Below are positions 1 to 5,867 of a stretch of DNA of 7,703 bases, in pieces. The notes under the pieces were generated by a model. That model worked only from the letters and a program-made list of their open reading frames with translations. It ran no database searches and was not told the DNA's origin. Within the stretch, counting starts at the first letter, position 1. The number at the start of each line of letters is the position of its first letter. Source of the DNA: Paracoccaceae bacterium (GTDB taxonomy: Bacteria; Pseudomonadota; Alphaproteobacteria; Rhodobacterales; Rhodobacteraceae); the NCBI GenBank assembly GCA_023263735.1, contig JALQUQ010000014.1:1-7703 (forward strand), given 5' to 3'. Position numbers and translations under genes: made by a program.

Positions 1-912
1 GCCCCCGTTCACTGGACGGTGGGCGAGATGATCGATCACCTGCGCAGCGCCGAATGGCTGCCTGATCAGTTCTACCATGTCATCCTTGTCGATCCTCGGA
101 TGAAGCCGGTTGCCTATGTGACGCTGGGCCGATTGCTCAGTTCCCGACGCGAGATCAAGCTGCAAGACATCGTCGAAGACAGTTTCCGCACCGTCGAGGC
201 CACCGAGCCTGAGGCCGATGTTGCCTATCTCTTCAATCAGTATCACCTGATCTCTTGCCCGGTGGTCGATGAAAATGACCGGCTGGTTGGCATCATCACC
301 ATCGATGACGCCATGAACGTGCTGGACGAAGAACACGAAGAAGACGTCCTGCGTATGGCAGGTGTGGACGAAGAATCCAGTCTTTCGGACACCGTCCTCG
401 AGGCGGCCAAAGGTCGCGCCCTTTGGCTGTTTGTGAACCTGTTGACCGCCATTCTGGCCAGCGTGGTGATCAGCCTTTTCTCGGCCTCGATCAATAAGAT
501 GGTCGCTCTGGCGGTCTTGATGCCGATCGTGGCAAGCATGGGCGGCAATGCGGGCACCCAATCCATGACCGTTGCCGTGCGCGCCATCGCAACCCGCGAT
601 CTGACCTCGCAAAACGCCAGCCGCGTGATCCGCCGCGAAATCGCGGTGGGCGGGTTGAACGGATTGATTTTCGGGCTGACCATGGCGGCCGTGGCGGCTT
701 TCTGGTTTCAGGTGCCGCTTTTGTCTCTGGTCATTGGTTTGGCCATGATACTGACTCTGATTGCGGCGGCCTTGGGTGGAATTGTCATTCCCATGCTGCT
801 TGAGCGATTCAACGTTGACCCGGCCTTGGCCTCGGGGCCGTTTGTCACAACAGTGACGGATGTTGTCGGGTTCTTTGCCTTTCTGGGGTTGGCCTCATGG
901 ATGCTTCTTTGA
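1..912 (+). CDS. mgtE: Magnesium transporter MgtE, 3' part (5' end outside window)
   Basis: Inner-membrane Mg2+ channel/transporter gated by intracellular Mg2+. The frame is open from base 1, so the N-terminal cytoplasmic domain and part of the first CBS domain are missing; the GTG at 19 is an internal codon, not the start. Counting from base 1 (303 codons), residues 1 to about 115 are the CBS pair, with a clear second CBS repeat (HLISCPVVDE...GIITIDDAM), then the acidic stretch DEEHEED. Five membrane segments follow at roughly 141-161, 166-184, 215-236, 240-266 and 275-303. The family signature GGNAGTQS is at 181-188. The last helix carries VTTVTDVVGF; its Asp287 matches the pore Mg2+-binding Asp known from Thermus MgtE. 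The C-terminus is complete (TGA at 910-912). The next gene overlaps its last 16 bases, so the two are probably co-transcribed. No riboswitch can be judged because the 5' end is absent. Confidence 0.95.
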   Translation, partial: APVHWTVGEMIDHLRSAEWLPDQFYHVILVDPRMKPVAYVTLGRLLSSRREIKLQDIVEDSFRTVEATEPEADVAYLFNQYHLISCPVVDENDRLVGIITIDDAMNVLDEEHEEDVLRMAGVDEESSLSDTVLEAAKGRALWLFVNLLTAILASVVISLFSASINKMVALAVLMPIVASMGGNAGTQSMTVAVRAIATRDLTSQNASRVIRREIAVGGLNGLIFGLTMAAVAAFWFQVPLLSLVIGLAMILTLIAAALGGIVIPMLLERFNVDPALASGPFVTTVTDVVGFFAFLGLASWMLL

Positions 913-1454
913 CCGCAATGAAAGCCGAGGCGCGCAAACGGGCCTTTGCCATTCGGAAAGACGCCTTTGCGCGGGGGCAGGGCCAAGCGGCCGAGATTTT
1001 GGCGGATGTCCTTCAGTCCTACAAAGATCGGGCGCTGGCAGGATACATGCCCATGCGGACAGAGATCGATCCCCTGCCCGCGATGGCCGCCCATGGCGGG
1101 CCCGTGGGGGTTCCCGTAATTCTGGGCGCAGGGATCCCCCTGCAATTCCGCGAATGGTCCCCTGGGGCCGAGATGGTGCCCGGCGAATTCGGGGCCCTCA
1201 TCCCCAAAGAGGGGCCCTGGGTGACGCCCGAGGTGGTGATTGTTCCGCTCCTCTCCTTTGATCGGCGCGGTTACCGGCTGGGCTACGGCGGCGGCTTTTA
1301 TGATCGCACGCTTGAAAAATTGCGCGAAAAGGCCCCGATCATCGCCATTGGCTTTGCCTTTTCGACACAAGAGGTCGCAGAGGTTCCGATCGAACCCACC
1401 GACCAGCCGTTGGATTTGATCGTCACCGAATCCGGGATCATCCGGATCGGCTGA
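897..1454 (+). CDS. 5-formyltetrahydrofolate cyclo-ligase (5,10-methenyl-THF synthetase)
   Basis: Cytoplasmic ATP-dependent enzyme that converts 5-formyltetrahydrofolate to 5,10-methenyltetrahydrofolate, returning the stored folate to the one-carbon pool. The 185 residues are a normal family length. Visible marks: a basic N-terminal helix rich in Arg/Lys (about 9-22), the folate-site segment YMPMRTEIDPLP (50-61, with Glu56), and the nucleotide-binding signature DRRGYRLGYGGGFYDRT at 122-138, the most diagnostic motif of the family (YgfA/FAU1/MTHFS). ATG 897 is chosen because a GGGG stretch lies 8 bases upstream. An ATG at 918 would avoid the overlap but has no ribosome-binding site. The overlap with mgtE suggests translational coupling. 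The gene is convergent with the AAA+ ATPase gene; the terminator region begins 3 bases after its stop. Bacterial names vary (ygfA, fau), so no symbol is assigned. Confidence 0.95.
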   Translation: MDASLTAMKAEARKRAFAIRKDAFARGQGQAAEILADVLQSYKDRALAGYMPMRTEIDPLPAMAAHGGPVGVPVILGAGIPLQFREWSPGAEMVPGEFGALIPKEGPWVTPEVVIVPLLSFDRRGYRLGYGGGFYDRTLEKLREKAPIIAIGFAFSTQEVAEVPIEPTDQPLDLIVTESGIIRIG

Positions 1455-1457
1455 CCC

Positions 1458-1480
1458 AATTTTTTTGTGTCAAAAAAATT
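1458..1480. terminator. A/T-only inverted repeat just after the cyclo-ligase gene
   Basis: Perfect 9-base inverted repeat: AATTTTTTT (1458-1466), loop GTGTC, AAAAAAATT (1472-1480). It starts 3 bases after the stop of the rightward gene. The stem has no GC pairs, so alone it would be a weak terminator. Its T-run supplies a U-tract to rightward transcripts, and its A-run supplies the U-tract for leftward transcripts leaving the neighbouring hairpin. The function is inferred from position and composition. Confidence 0.5.
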
Positions 1481-1505
1481 GCAAATTCCTTTTTCAAGGA
1501 ATTTG
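1472..1505 (-). terminator. Rho-independent terminator of the leftward Tad operon
   Basis: Perfect 10-base inverted repeat, CAAATTCCTT (1482-1491) and AAGGAATTTG (1496-1505), with a 4-base loop. Read on the minus strand the loop is GAAA, a GNRA tetraloop. The stem is followed by C, AA and then seven T residues (1478-1472), the usual layout of an intrinsic terminator. It lies 17 bases beyond the stop of the AAA+ ATPase gene, the last gene of the leftward operon. On the plus strand no T-run follows this hairpin, so it fits leftward termination best. Confidence 0.75.
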
Positions 1506-1522
1506 GCGGCGTTGAAACCGGG

Positions 1523-2839
1523 TCACTTGGCGATCGTCTCCTGTTTGACGAACATGTTCGCCCAGGCCCGGTCGATCAGAGCGGGCGTCATTTGATAGGG
1601 GATGCCCTCAAACTCGCAAATCGCGATCATCTGATCGATCAGAAACACCGGTTGATAGTTGGCAAAGGTGTTGTTGATCGTCGGATATTTGACCTTCAAC
1701 AGATGCACCAGGGTGGCTTCATCCAGCGGCATTCCCTTTTTGCGGGCGACAAGCGCAAAGATGCGCAGGAACATTTCCTGTGTCGGGCCATCCACCTTGA
1801 TCTTGAAGAAGATCCGGCGAAGGGCGGCACCGTCAAAGATTTCGTTAGGGTGAAAGTTGGTCGAAAAGATCACCAGTGTGTCGAACGGCACCGTGAATTT
1901 TTCGCCCGATTGCAGTGCCAGAATGTCCTTGTTTTCTTCCAGCGGAACGATCCAGCGGTTGACCAGTTTCTGCGGGGGTTCGGGCTGACGGCCAAGGTCG
2001 TCGACGATGAAAATTCCCCCGGAGGCCTTCATTTGCAGCGGGGCCTGATAGGTGCGCGCCACGGGGTTGTATTTCAGATCCAGCATGTCCAGCGTCAACT
2101 CGCCGCCGGTGATCACCGTCGGGCGTTCGCAATGCACATAGCGCGTATCAAATCTGTTGCCTGTCCGGCGCAGGGATGTGGGATCATCGACCTGTTCTTC
2201 GGCGGCGCTGTGCACGATCGGGTCAAACACCGTGATCACCTGACCGGAATATTCGACCGCGCGGGGGACATAGATCTTGTCGCCCATGGCCGCGCGAATA
2301 CCGTTCGAGATCGAGGATTTCCCGTTTCCCGGCGGGCCATAAAGCAGGATGGATCGGCCGGAGGTGATGGCCGGCCCCAGATGCCCCAACAGCTCGGGCG
2401 GCAAGATCAGATGTCCCATCGACTTGTTCAGTTGGTCGCGGGTCAGGCGAATGTCGCGCACGGACTGGCGTTTCATCTGGAGGCCATAGCTCTCCAGCGG
2501 CACGGGCATGGCGCCAAAATATTCCGATTGCGCAAGGGCGTCGATCGCACGGGCCTTGCCGGTTTCCGTCAACTGATAGCCCATTTCATTGCCCGAGGTC
2601 GCATGCAATGTGCCCGTCGCCTCCACCAGCCTTTGGCTGCGGGCGGCGTCGATCAATTCTTGGGTCAGGGGCACATTGAGGCTGATCACACGGGCGATCT
2701 GGGTCACCATTTCCAGATTCATGCGAAACATCGTCTTGAGCAGAATGTCCCGCATCATGACCATTGGCAAACCGGTTTCGGCCAAGGTGCGTGGCTGCGG
2801 TGGCGGGAGAACGCCGGCGGGGGTTGCTTGCATGTTCAT
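1523..2839 (-). CDS. AAA+ ATPase with winged-helix-like N-terminus, Tad-linked
   Basis: Cytoplasmic AAA+ ATPase of unproven function, last gene of the Tad operon. Numbering is from the ATG at 2839-2837 (438 residues). Residues about 45-110 look like a winged helix (an Ile/Leu-rich helical stretch, then GYQLTETGKARAIDAL, a typical wing plus closing helix). The ATPase core has Walker A GPPGNGKS at 168-175, Walker B IFIVDD at 276-281, sensor 1 STN at 326-328 and a likely arginine finger at Arg341/342 (AALRRIFFK). A C-terminal helical lid follows. No signal peptide or membrane segment is seen. The frame is open to a GTG at 2869, but that codon lies inside a small hairpin and has no ribosome-binding site, whereas ATG 2839 has AGGG 8 bases upstream. 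It follows the prepilin peptidase gene by 58 bases. The fold resembles MoxR/RuvB-type AAA+ proteins, but no VWA-protein partner is adjacent. Genes of this kind occur next to Tad loci in Rhodobacterales from my recollection of the family; a role in pilus assembly or its regulation is inference. Confidence 0.85.
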   Translation of the reverse strand: MNMQATPAGVLPPPQPRTLAETGLPMVMMRDILLKTMFRMNLEMVTQIARVISLNVPLTQELIDAARSQRLVEATGTLHATSGNEMGYQLTETGKARAIDALAQSEYFGAMPVPLESYGLQMKRQSVRDIRLTRDQLNKSMGHLILPPELLGHLGPAITSGRSILLYGPPGNGKSSISNGIRAAMGDKIYVPRAVEYSGQVITVFDPIVHSAAEEQVDDPTSLRRTGNRFDTRYVHCERPTVITGGELTLDMLDLKYNPVARTYQAPLQMKASGGIFIVDDLGRQPEPPQKLVNRWIVPLEENKDILALQSGEKFTVPFDTLVIFSTNFHPNEIFDGAALRRIFFKIKVDGPTQEMFLRIFALVARKKGMPLDEATLVHLLKVKYPTINNTFANYQPVFLIDQMIAICEFEGIPYQMTPALIDRAWANMFVKQETIAK

Positions 2840-2868
2840 TCGGGTGGCCCTGCAAAAAGCATTGTTCA

Positions 2869-2886
2869 CGCATCAGATCGGATGCG
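2869..2886 (-). other. Small hairpin between cpaA and the AAA+ ATPase gene
   Basis: Perfect 6-base inverted repeat CGCATC (2869-2874) / GATGCG (2881-2886) with a 6-base loop, in the 58-base gap between the prepilin peptidase stop and the ATPase start, the longest gap in the operon. No T-run follows on the minus strand, so it is not an obvious intrinsic terminator. It could serve as an mRNA processing or stability element, or be chance. Confidence 0.35.
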
Positions 2887-2897
2887 CGCGTCAGCCT

Positions 2898-3401
2898 TTA
2901 GATTGAGCGCCAGATTGTGAACAAAAGATGGAAAACCAATGTTCCGGAAAGGGCAAGTCCCATGGGAAAGTCTTTGCGCCGCCAGCTTTCCCAGTCTGGC
3001 GACCAACCCCGCAGGATCGGGATCAGTTTAAAGACCCGATGGGTGACAAAGGCGCCCAAAAGGCAGGCGGCAAACAGGGTCACGACCCACCGCGGATCGG
3101 CACCGATGAAAAAGGGCGCAATCGCTGCCGCATATTTTGAATCGCCCCCGCCCACCAGCCGCACGGCATTTGCGATAAAGCCGGCGACCAGCGTCATCCC
3201 GGCCAAGGCAAATCCCCACAGCCAATCTTGCAGTGGCAAATCGGTCAGCATCACCGCAAAGGGGCCGATGATGACCCAGACCATGAACATGGCAATACAG
3301 GCGGTATTGCGGATTTTCATGGCGCTCATGTCGCTCCACGCGACCAGCAGCGCGATGGCCCCAGCAAAGGGAAGAAAGGCGATGGCCGTGCCCGGCGTCA
3401 T
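2898..3401 (-). CDS. cpaA: Prepilin peptidase CpaA/TadV (A24 aspartic protease)
   Basis: Inner-membrane aspartic protease that removes the leader peptide of Flp-type prepilins and probably of TadE/TadF pseudopilins. At 167 residues it has the minimal form typical of TadV/CpaA, without the methyltransferase domain of PilD-type enzymes. Both catalytic aspartates expected of family A24 are visible: Asp24 in AWSDMSAMKIRN, just after the first membrane helix, and Asp87 in the GGGDSKY motif (family GxGD). About four to five hydrophobic segments are seen, near 4-22, 33-52, 60-80, 88-120 and 146-163. The C-terminal KDFPMGLAL motif is also usual for this family. ATG 3401 lies 6 bases downstream of the preceding TPR gene's stop, with only a weak ribosome-binding site, which suggests translational coupling. 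The pilin substrate gene is not in the window. Confidence 0.92.
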   Translation of the reverse strand: MTPGTAIAFLPFAGAIALLVAWSDMSAMKIRNTACIAMFMVWVIIGPFAVMLTDLPLQDWLWGFALAGMTLVAGFIANAVRLVGGGDSKYAAAIAPFFIGADPRWVVTLFAACLLGAFVTHRVFKLIPILRGWSPDWESWRRKDFPMGLALSGTLVFHLLFTIWRSI

Positions 3402-3407
3402 GTCACA

Positions 3408-4253
3408 TCAGCTTTCTAGCGCGGCAAGACTGCGGGCCGCGGCTTCGAAATGCTGCGGATGGGTGTCGACCGCTTCGCGCAGCAATTGTTTGCCGACCTG
3501 AACATCGTTCTGTTTGATGGCGGTCAGCGCCAGCGTGTACAGCAATTCGGCCCGCTCGGACTGGTTCATCTCGACCACGGGCAGCTGATATTTCCGCTGC
3601 GCGCCGCGTGCCAGCACAAGGTTGTTCTTGGTGGTGAACTTTGTGGGGTCAAAGGTCAGGGCCTGCACGAACAGCGTTTCCGCTCCGGCTGCATCGCCCC
3701 GGGTCAATTTGGAAAAGCCCCAGTTGTTCAGAACGCCCGCGGGCTTGGTGGTCAGGCCTGCGGCGATTTCGTAAAAGCTGTCGGCCTTTTTCCAGTTCTT
3801 CTTGCTGTCGGCGATCATCGCTTCCAGCCGATACCGCTCAAACGTCTCATGCGTCGGCGGAACCTTGTTCAGTTCGATTTCCGCCTCTTTCCATTCATTC
3901 GAACGGATCAGCGCATCGGCAAGATCGACACGATCGTCATTCGTGGCGTCAGACATGGCGACAGTTGCGCGCCAAACCGGCACGGCCTCTGCCGGGCGTC
4001 CGGCGCGGACAAGCGACTTTGCCAGACCGCGTTTCAGGTCGATGCGATCGGGGTTTTGTTCGGCCGTGCGGGCAAAATAGGAAACCGCCTCATTCGGATC
4101 GCCAACGGTCAGCATGATGTCGGAAAGATTGCTTTCGTCGATGACGTTCACATCTTTCAGCGCGCGCTGAACTTCCGCGTCGGGATTCTTGTTACAGGCT
4201 GTCAAGGCCACCGTGCCGCCAAGGCACAGGGCCAAAATGATCGGTCGGCGCAT
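3408..4253 (-). CDS. TadD-type TPR lipoprotein (second of two)
   Basis: Predicted lipoprotein of 281 residues with tetratricopeptide-type repeats. A short signal peptide (MRRP, then a hydrophobic stretch) ends in the lipobox LTAC with Cys20. Degenerate TPR helices run from about 45 to 195, the clearest being around 155-190 (LNNWGFSKLTRGDAAGAETLF...ALTFDP). The C-terminal part (about 220-281) has the sequence style seen in Rhodobacterales TadD proteins (ERAELLYTLALTAIKQNDV...LLREAVDTHPQHFEAA). TadD proteins are thought to act as pilotin or assembly factors for the Tad secretin at the outer membrane; that role here is inferred from family and location. ATG 4253 is preceded by AAAAGGA at a 6-base spacing, the best ribosome-binding site among the leftward genes. 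It follows the other TPR gene by 35 bases. Confidence 0.88.
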   Translation of the reverse strand: MRRPIILALCLGGTVALTACNKNPDAEVQRALKDVNVIDESNLSDIMLTVGDPNEAVSYFARTAEQNPDRIDLKRGLAKSLVRAGRPAEAVPVWRATVAMSDATNDDRVDLADALIRSNEWKEAEIELNKVPPTHETFERYRLEAMIADSKKNWKKADSFYEIAAGLTTKPAGVLNNWGFSKLTRGDAAGAETLFVQALTFDPTKFTTKNNLVLARGAQRKYQLPVVEMNQSERAELLYTLALTAIKQNDVQVGKQLLREAVDTHPQHFEAAARSLAALES

Positions 4254-4288
4254 TTTGCGTCCTTTTGACTGCTCCGGTCCTTGCCCGG

Positions 4289-4888
4289 TTACAGCGTGGA
4301 CAGCAGCTCATAAGTGCTGTTGCCGCGGCGAACCAGAGTGAACCTTGGTGTTTCCTCGGGCTCAGCATATACAGGTGCCTCGCTTTTCGCGATAGCCAGC
4401 TTCAGGTTTTCACGGATCGCGTCTGTTTGGCCACTATCGGCGGCAAAAGCCCGTTGAAAATACAGCCGCGCCTCGCCGAATTTGTTCCGCTCCATCAGGA
4501 CCACGCCCAGATTGTTCAGTGCGGGCACAAAGTTGGGGTCTTCATCCGATGCCTTGCGCAGCAAATCTTCGGCTTGGTTCAGGCGGCCCAGATGCAGATT
4601 GGCCGATCCCATGGCCGAAAGCACATCGGCATTCAGGCCATGAACCGCCGCTGCCCGCATATAGGACCGCAGCGCCAGTTCATATTCGCCCGCTTCCATC
4701 AGGCGATGGCCCACGATCAGGCCATCGACGCCCTGTTCATTCGGGTCAATTCCCATCGGGGAATTGGTATGCAGACCTTCGGTCCGGCTTAAAAACGAAG
4801 GGCCGCCTGACGTGCAGGCAGCCACAAAAGCGACAACCACCAAGGCTGACGCGCCACGAAATCCAAGCGGACGAATGTCAGCCTCCAC
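4289..4888 (-). CDS. TadD-type TPR lipoprotein (first of two); start uncertain
   Basis: Predicted lipoprotein with three recognisable TPR units. Numbering is from the GTG at 4888 (199 residues): hydrophobic ALVVVAFVAAC with lipobox Cys25, then TPRs at about 53-84, 87-118 and 121-152. The middle and third fit the consensus well (LHLGRLNQAEDLLRKASDEDP; PALNNLGVVLMERNKFGEARLYFQRAFAAD). The C-terminal 30 residues are low-complexity and Pro/Glu-rich, then FTLVRRGNSTYELLSTL. Start codon: no ATG is available before the signal peptide. TTG 4894, GTG 4891 and GTG 4888 lack a ribosome-binding site and would put Glu and Asp before the hydrophobic core, which is atypical. An in-frame ATT at 4876-4874 sits 5 bases after GGAGG and would give the standard lipoprotein start MRPLGFRG. 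I list the nearest conventional codon, but the ATT may be the true start (195 residues). The gene overlaps or abuts tadC. The pilus-assembly role is inferred from family and position. Confidence 0.82.
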   Translation of the reverse strand: MEADIRPLGFRGASALVVVAFVAACTSGGPSFLSRTEGLHTNSPMGIDPNEQGVDGLIVGHRLMEAGEYELALRSYMRAAAVHGLNADVLSAMGSANLHLGRLNQAEDLLRKASDEDPNFVPALNNLGVVLMERNKFGEARLYFQRAFAADSGQTDAIRENLKLAIAKSEAPVYAEPEETPRFTLVRRGNSTYELLSTL

Positions 4889-5855
4889 CACCAAGTTGGC
4901 CCGCGAATTTGTAAAGCGAGGGCCCGATCAGGATAACCAGTAGCGGCGGCAGCGTGAAGAGCATAGTGCCCAAAGTCAGCTTGGTCGGGATCGTGTTTGC
5001 CTTTTCTTCGGCGCGCATGACCCTTTTGTCGCGCATTTCGGCCGAATACACCCGCAGCGCATCCGCGATCGATGTCCCGAAGGTGCTGGATTGGATCAGC
5101 GTTGTGGTAAAGGAACTGATGTCGGGCAAACCCACGCGGTCGGCCATGTCGCGCAGAACGGTTGCCCGTTCCTTACCGGCCTTCACCTCATGCGCAACCA
5201 TCTCGAATTCCTCGGCTAGGGCAGGGTAGCCCGCCCGGGCTTCGTGCGCGATGCGCAGGATCGATTGGTCCAGCGATTGGCCCGCCTCGACGCACACCAG
5301 CATCATATCCAACGCATCGGGGAAGCCTTCGGTGATTTCCTTTTGGCGGCCTTGCGCGCGGCGCTGCACCCAATATTGCGGCAGGTAATAGCCGATACAC
5401 CCGGGCAGAATCGTGTAAAGCGCCATCATCTGGGTCGTCATTTCCTCTTGGCTTGACTTGATCATCGTCACGATCACGCCAATCGCCAAGGCCCCAAGCC
5501 CCAGAACGAACTGCGAGAAGTGGAACAGGCGGACGGCCCCCTTGTCCCTGTATCCCGCGCGCAAAAGTTTCATCCGGGCGGCAGAAAGCTCATCCGCGCT
5601 CTGGGGTTCCAGATAATGGGCGAATTTCTCAAGCTTGTCTTCCTTCGACTTGCCCCCCCGGCGCAGGCTGGCCTTTTCCGCCGGGGCCTTGCCCTTTTCC
5701 TGACGCTCGGATTTCAACCGGTCAATCGGATCGGGCTTGCGCGTCAAAAAGGTCGCGGCGGCGATGACGATCAAAACGATCCCCAATCCGCCCACAAGCA
5801 GCATGGGGCCTTGGGGGCCAAGATCGCCGGTCAGGTTCGAAAGCAGCTGTTCCAT
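4878..5855 (-). CDS. tadC: Tad pilus platform protein TadC (GspF/T2SF domain)
   Basis: Inner-membrane platform protein of the Tad pilus machine, acting with TadB and the CpaF ATPase to move pilin subunits. Numbering is from ATG 5855 (325 residues). An N-terminal membrane helix lies at about 18-37, then a Lys/Arg/Glu-rich cytoplasmic linker (39-80), then LEPQSADELSAARMKLLRAGYR (82-103), usual in alphaproteobacterial TadC. Two membrane segments follow near 111-131 and 142-160, then the T2SF/GspF domain at about 165-290 (FPDALDMMLVCVEAGQSLDQSI; STFGTSIADALRVYSAEMRDKR), and a final membrane helix at 295-316. The Gly-rich tail GQLGGGG ends at TGA 4880-4878. ATG 5855 is preferred over an in-frame TTG at 5867 because GGGA lies 6 bases upstream of the ATG and TTG 5867 directly abuts the tadB stop without a site of its own. 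It is 12 bases downstream of tadB. Confidence 0.95.
   Translation of the reverse strand: MEQLLSNLTGDLGPQGPMLLVGGLGIVLIVIAAATFLTRKPDPIDRLKSERQEKGKAPAEKASLRRGGKSKEDKLEKFAHYLEPQSADELSAARMKLLRAGYRDKGAVRLFHFSQFVLGLGALAIGVIVTMIKSSQEEMTTQMMALYTILPGCIGYYLPQYWVQRRAQGRQKEITEGFPDALDMMLVCVEAGQSLDQSILRIAHEARAGYPALAEEFEMVAHEVKAGKERATVLRDMADRVGLPDISSFTTTLIQSSTFGTSIADALRVYSAEMRDKRVMRAEEKANTIPTKLTLGTMLFTLPPLLVILIGPSLYKFAGQLGGGG
4882..4886 (-). promoter_or_regulatory. GGAGG Shine-Dalgarno pointing to an ATT start
   Basis: The minus strand reads GGAGG, then CTGAC, then ATT (4876-4874). The GGAGG lies inside the last codons of tadC, and the tadC TGA (4880-4878) falls in the spacer. This near-perfect ribosome-binding site has ideal spacing only for the ATT, not for the upstream TTG/GTG codons, and therefore bears directly on the start of the TPR lipoprotein gene. 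Confidence 0.55.
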
Positions 5856-5861
5856 GGGATT

Positions 5862-5865
5862 TCCC
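5862..5865 (-). promoter_or_regulatory. Shine-Dalgarno GGGA deciding the tadC start
   Basis: The minus strand reads GGGA (5865-5862), six bases, then ATG (5855-5853). It lies in the 12-base gap after the tadB stop. It supports initiation at this ATG (MEQLLSNLTG) rather than at the TTG four codons earlier. Confidence 0.5.
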
Positions 5866-5867
5866 AA

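Noticed and set aside
19..21. GTG at 19 as the start of the MgtE protein
   Set aside because: The frame is open upstream to base 1 and the residues there (PVHWTVG) continue the CBS-domain sequence, so the gene is simply truncated by the window.
708..1370. 220-codon minus-strand open frame across mgtE and the cyclo-ligase gene
   Set aside because: It overlaps two confidently identified genes on the other strand, and its translation shows no recognisable family.
2840..2869. GTG start at 2869 giving a 448-residue ATPase
   Set aside because: The added 10 residues have no ribosome-binding site upstream and the GTG sits within a hairpin. The ATG at 2839 with AGGG upstream is better, although the longer form cannot be excluded.
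1592..2920. 442-codon plus-strand open frame lying opposite the AAA+ ATPase gene
   Set aside because: Its product is rich in His, Gln, Arg and Gly with no domain or signal, while the opposite strand encodes an intact AAA+ protein with all motifs. It is the usual antisense shadow of a GC-rich gene.
3450..4268. 272-codon plus-strand open frame opposite the TPR lipoprotein gene, followed by another at 4265-4792
   Set aside because: Both lie exactly over well-supported leftward TPR genes, give low-quality protein sequence and have no ribosome-binding site of note.
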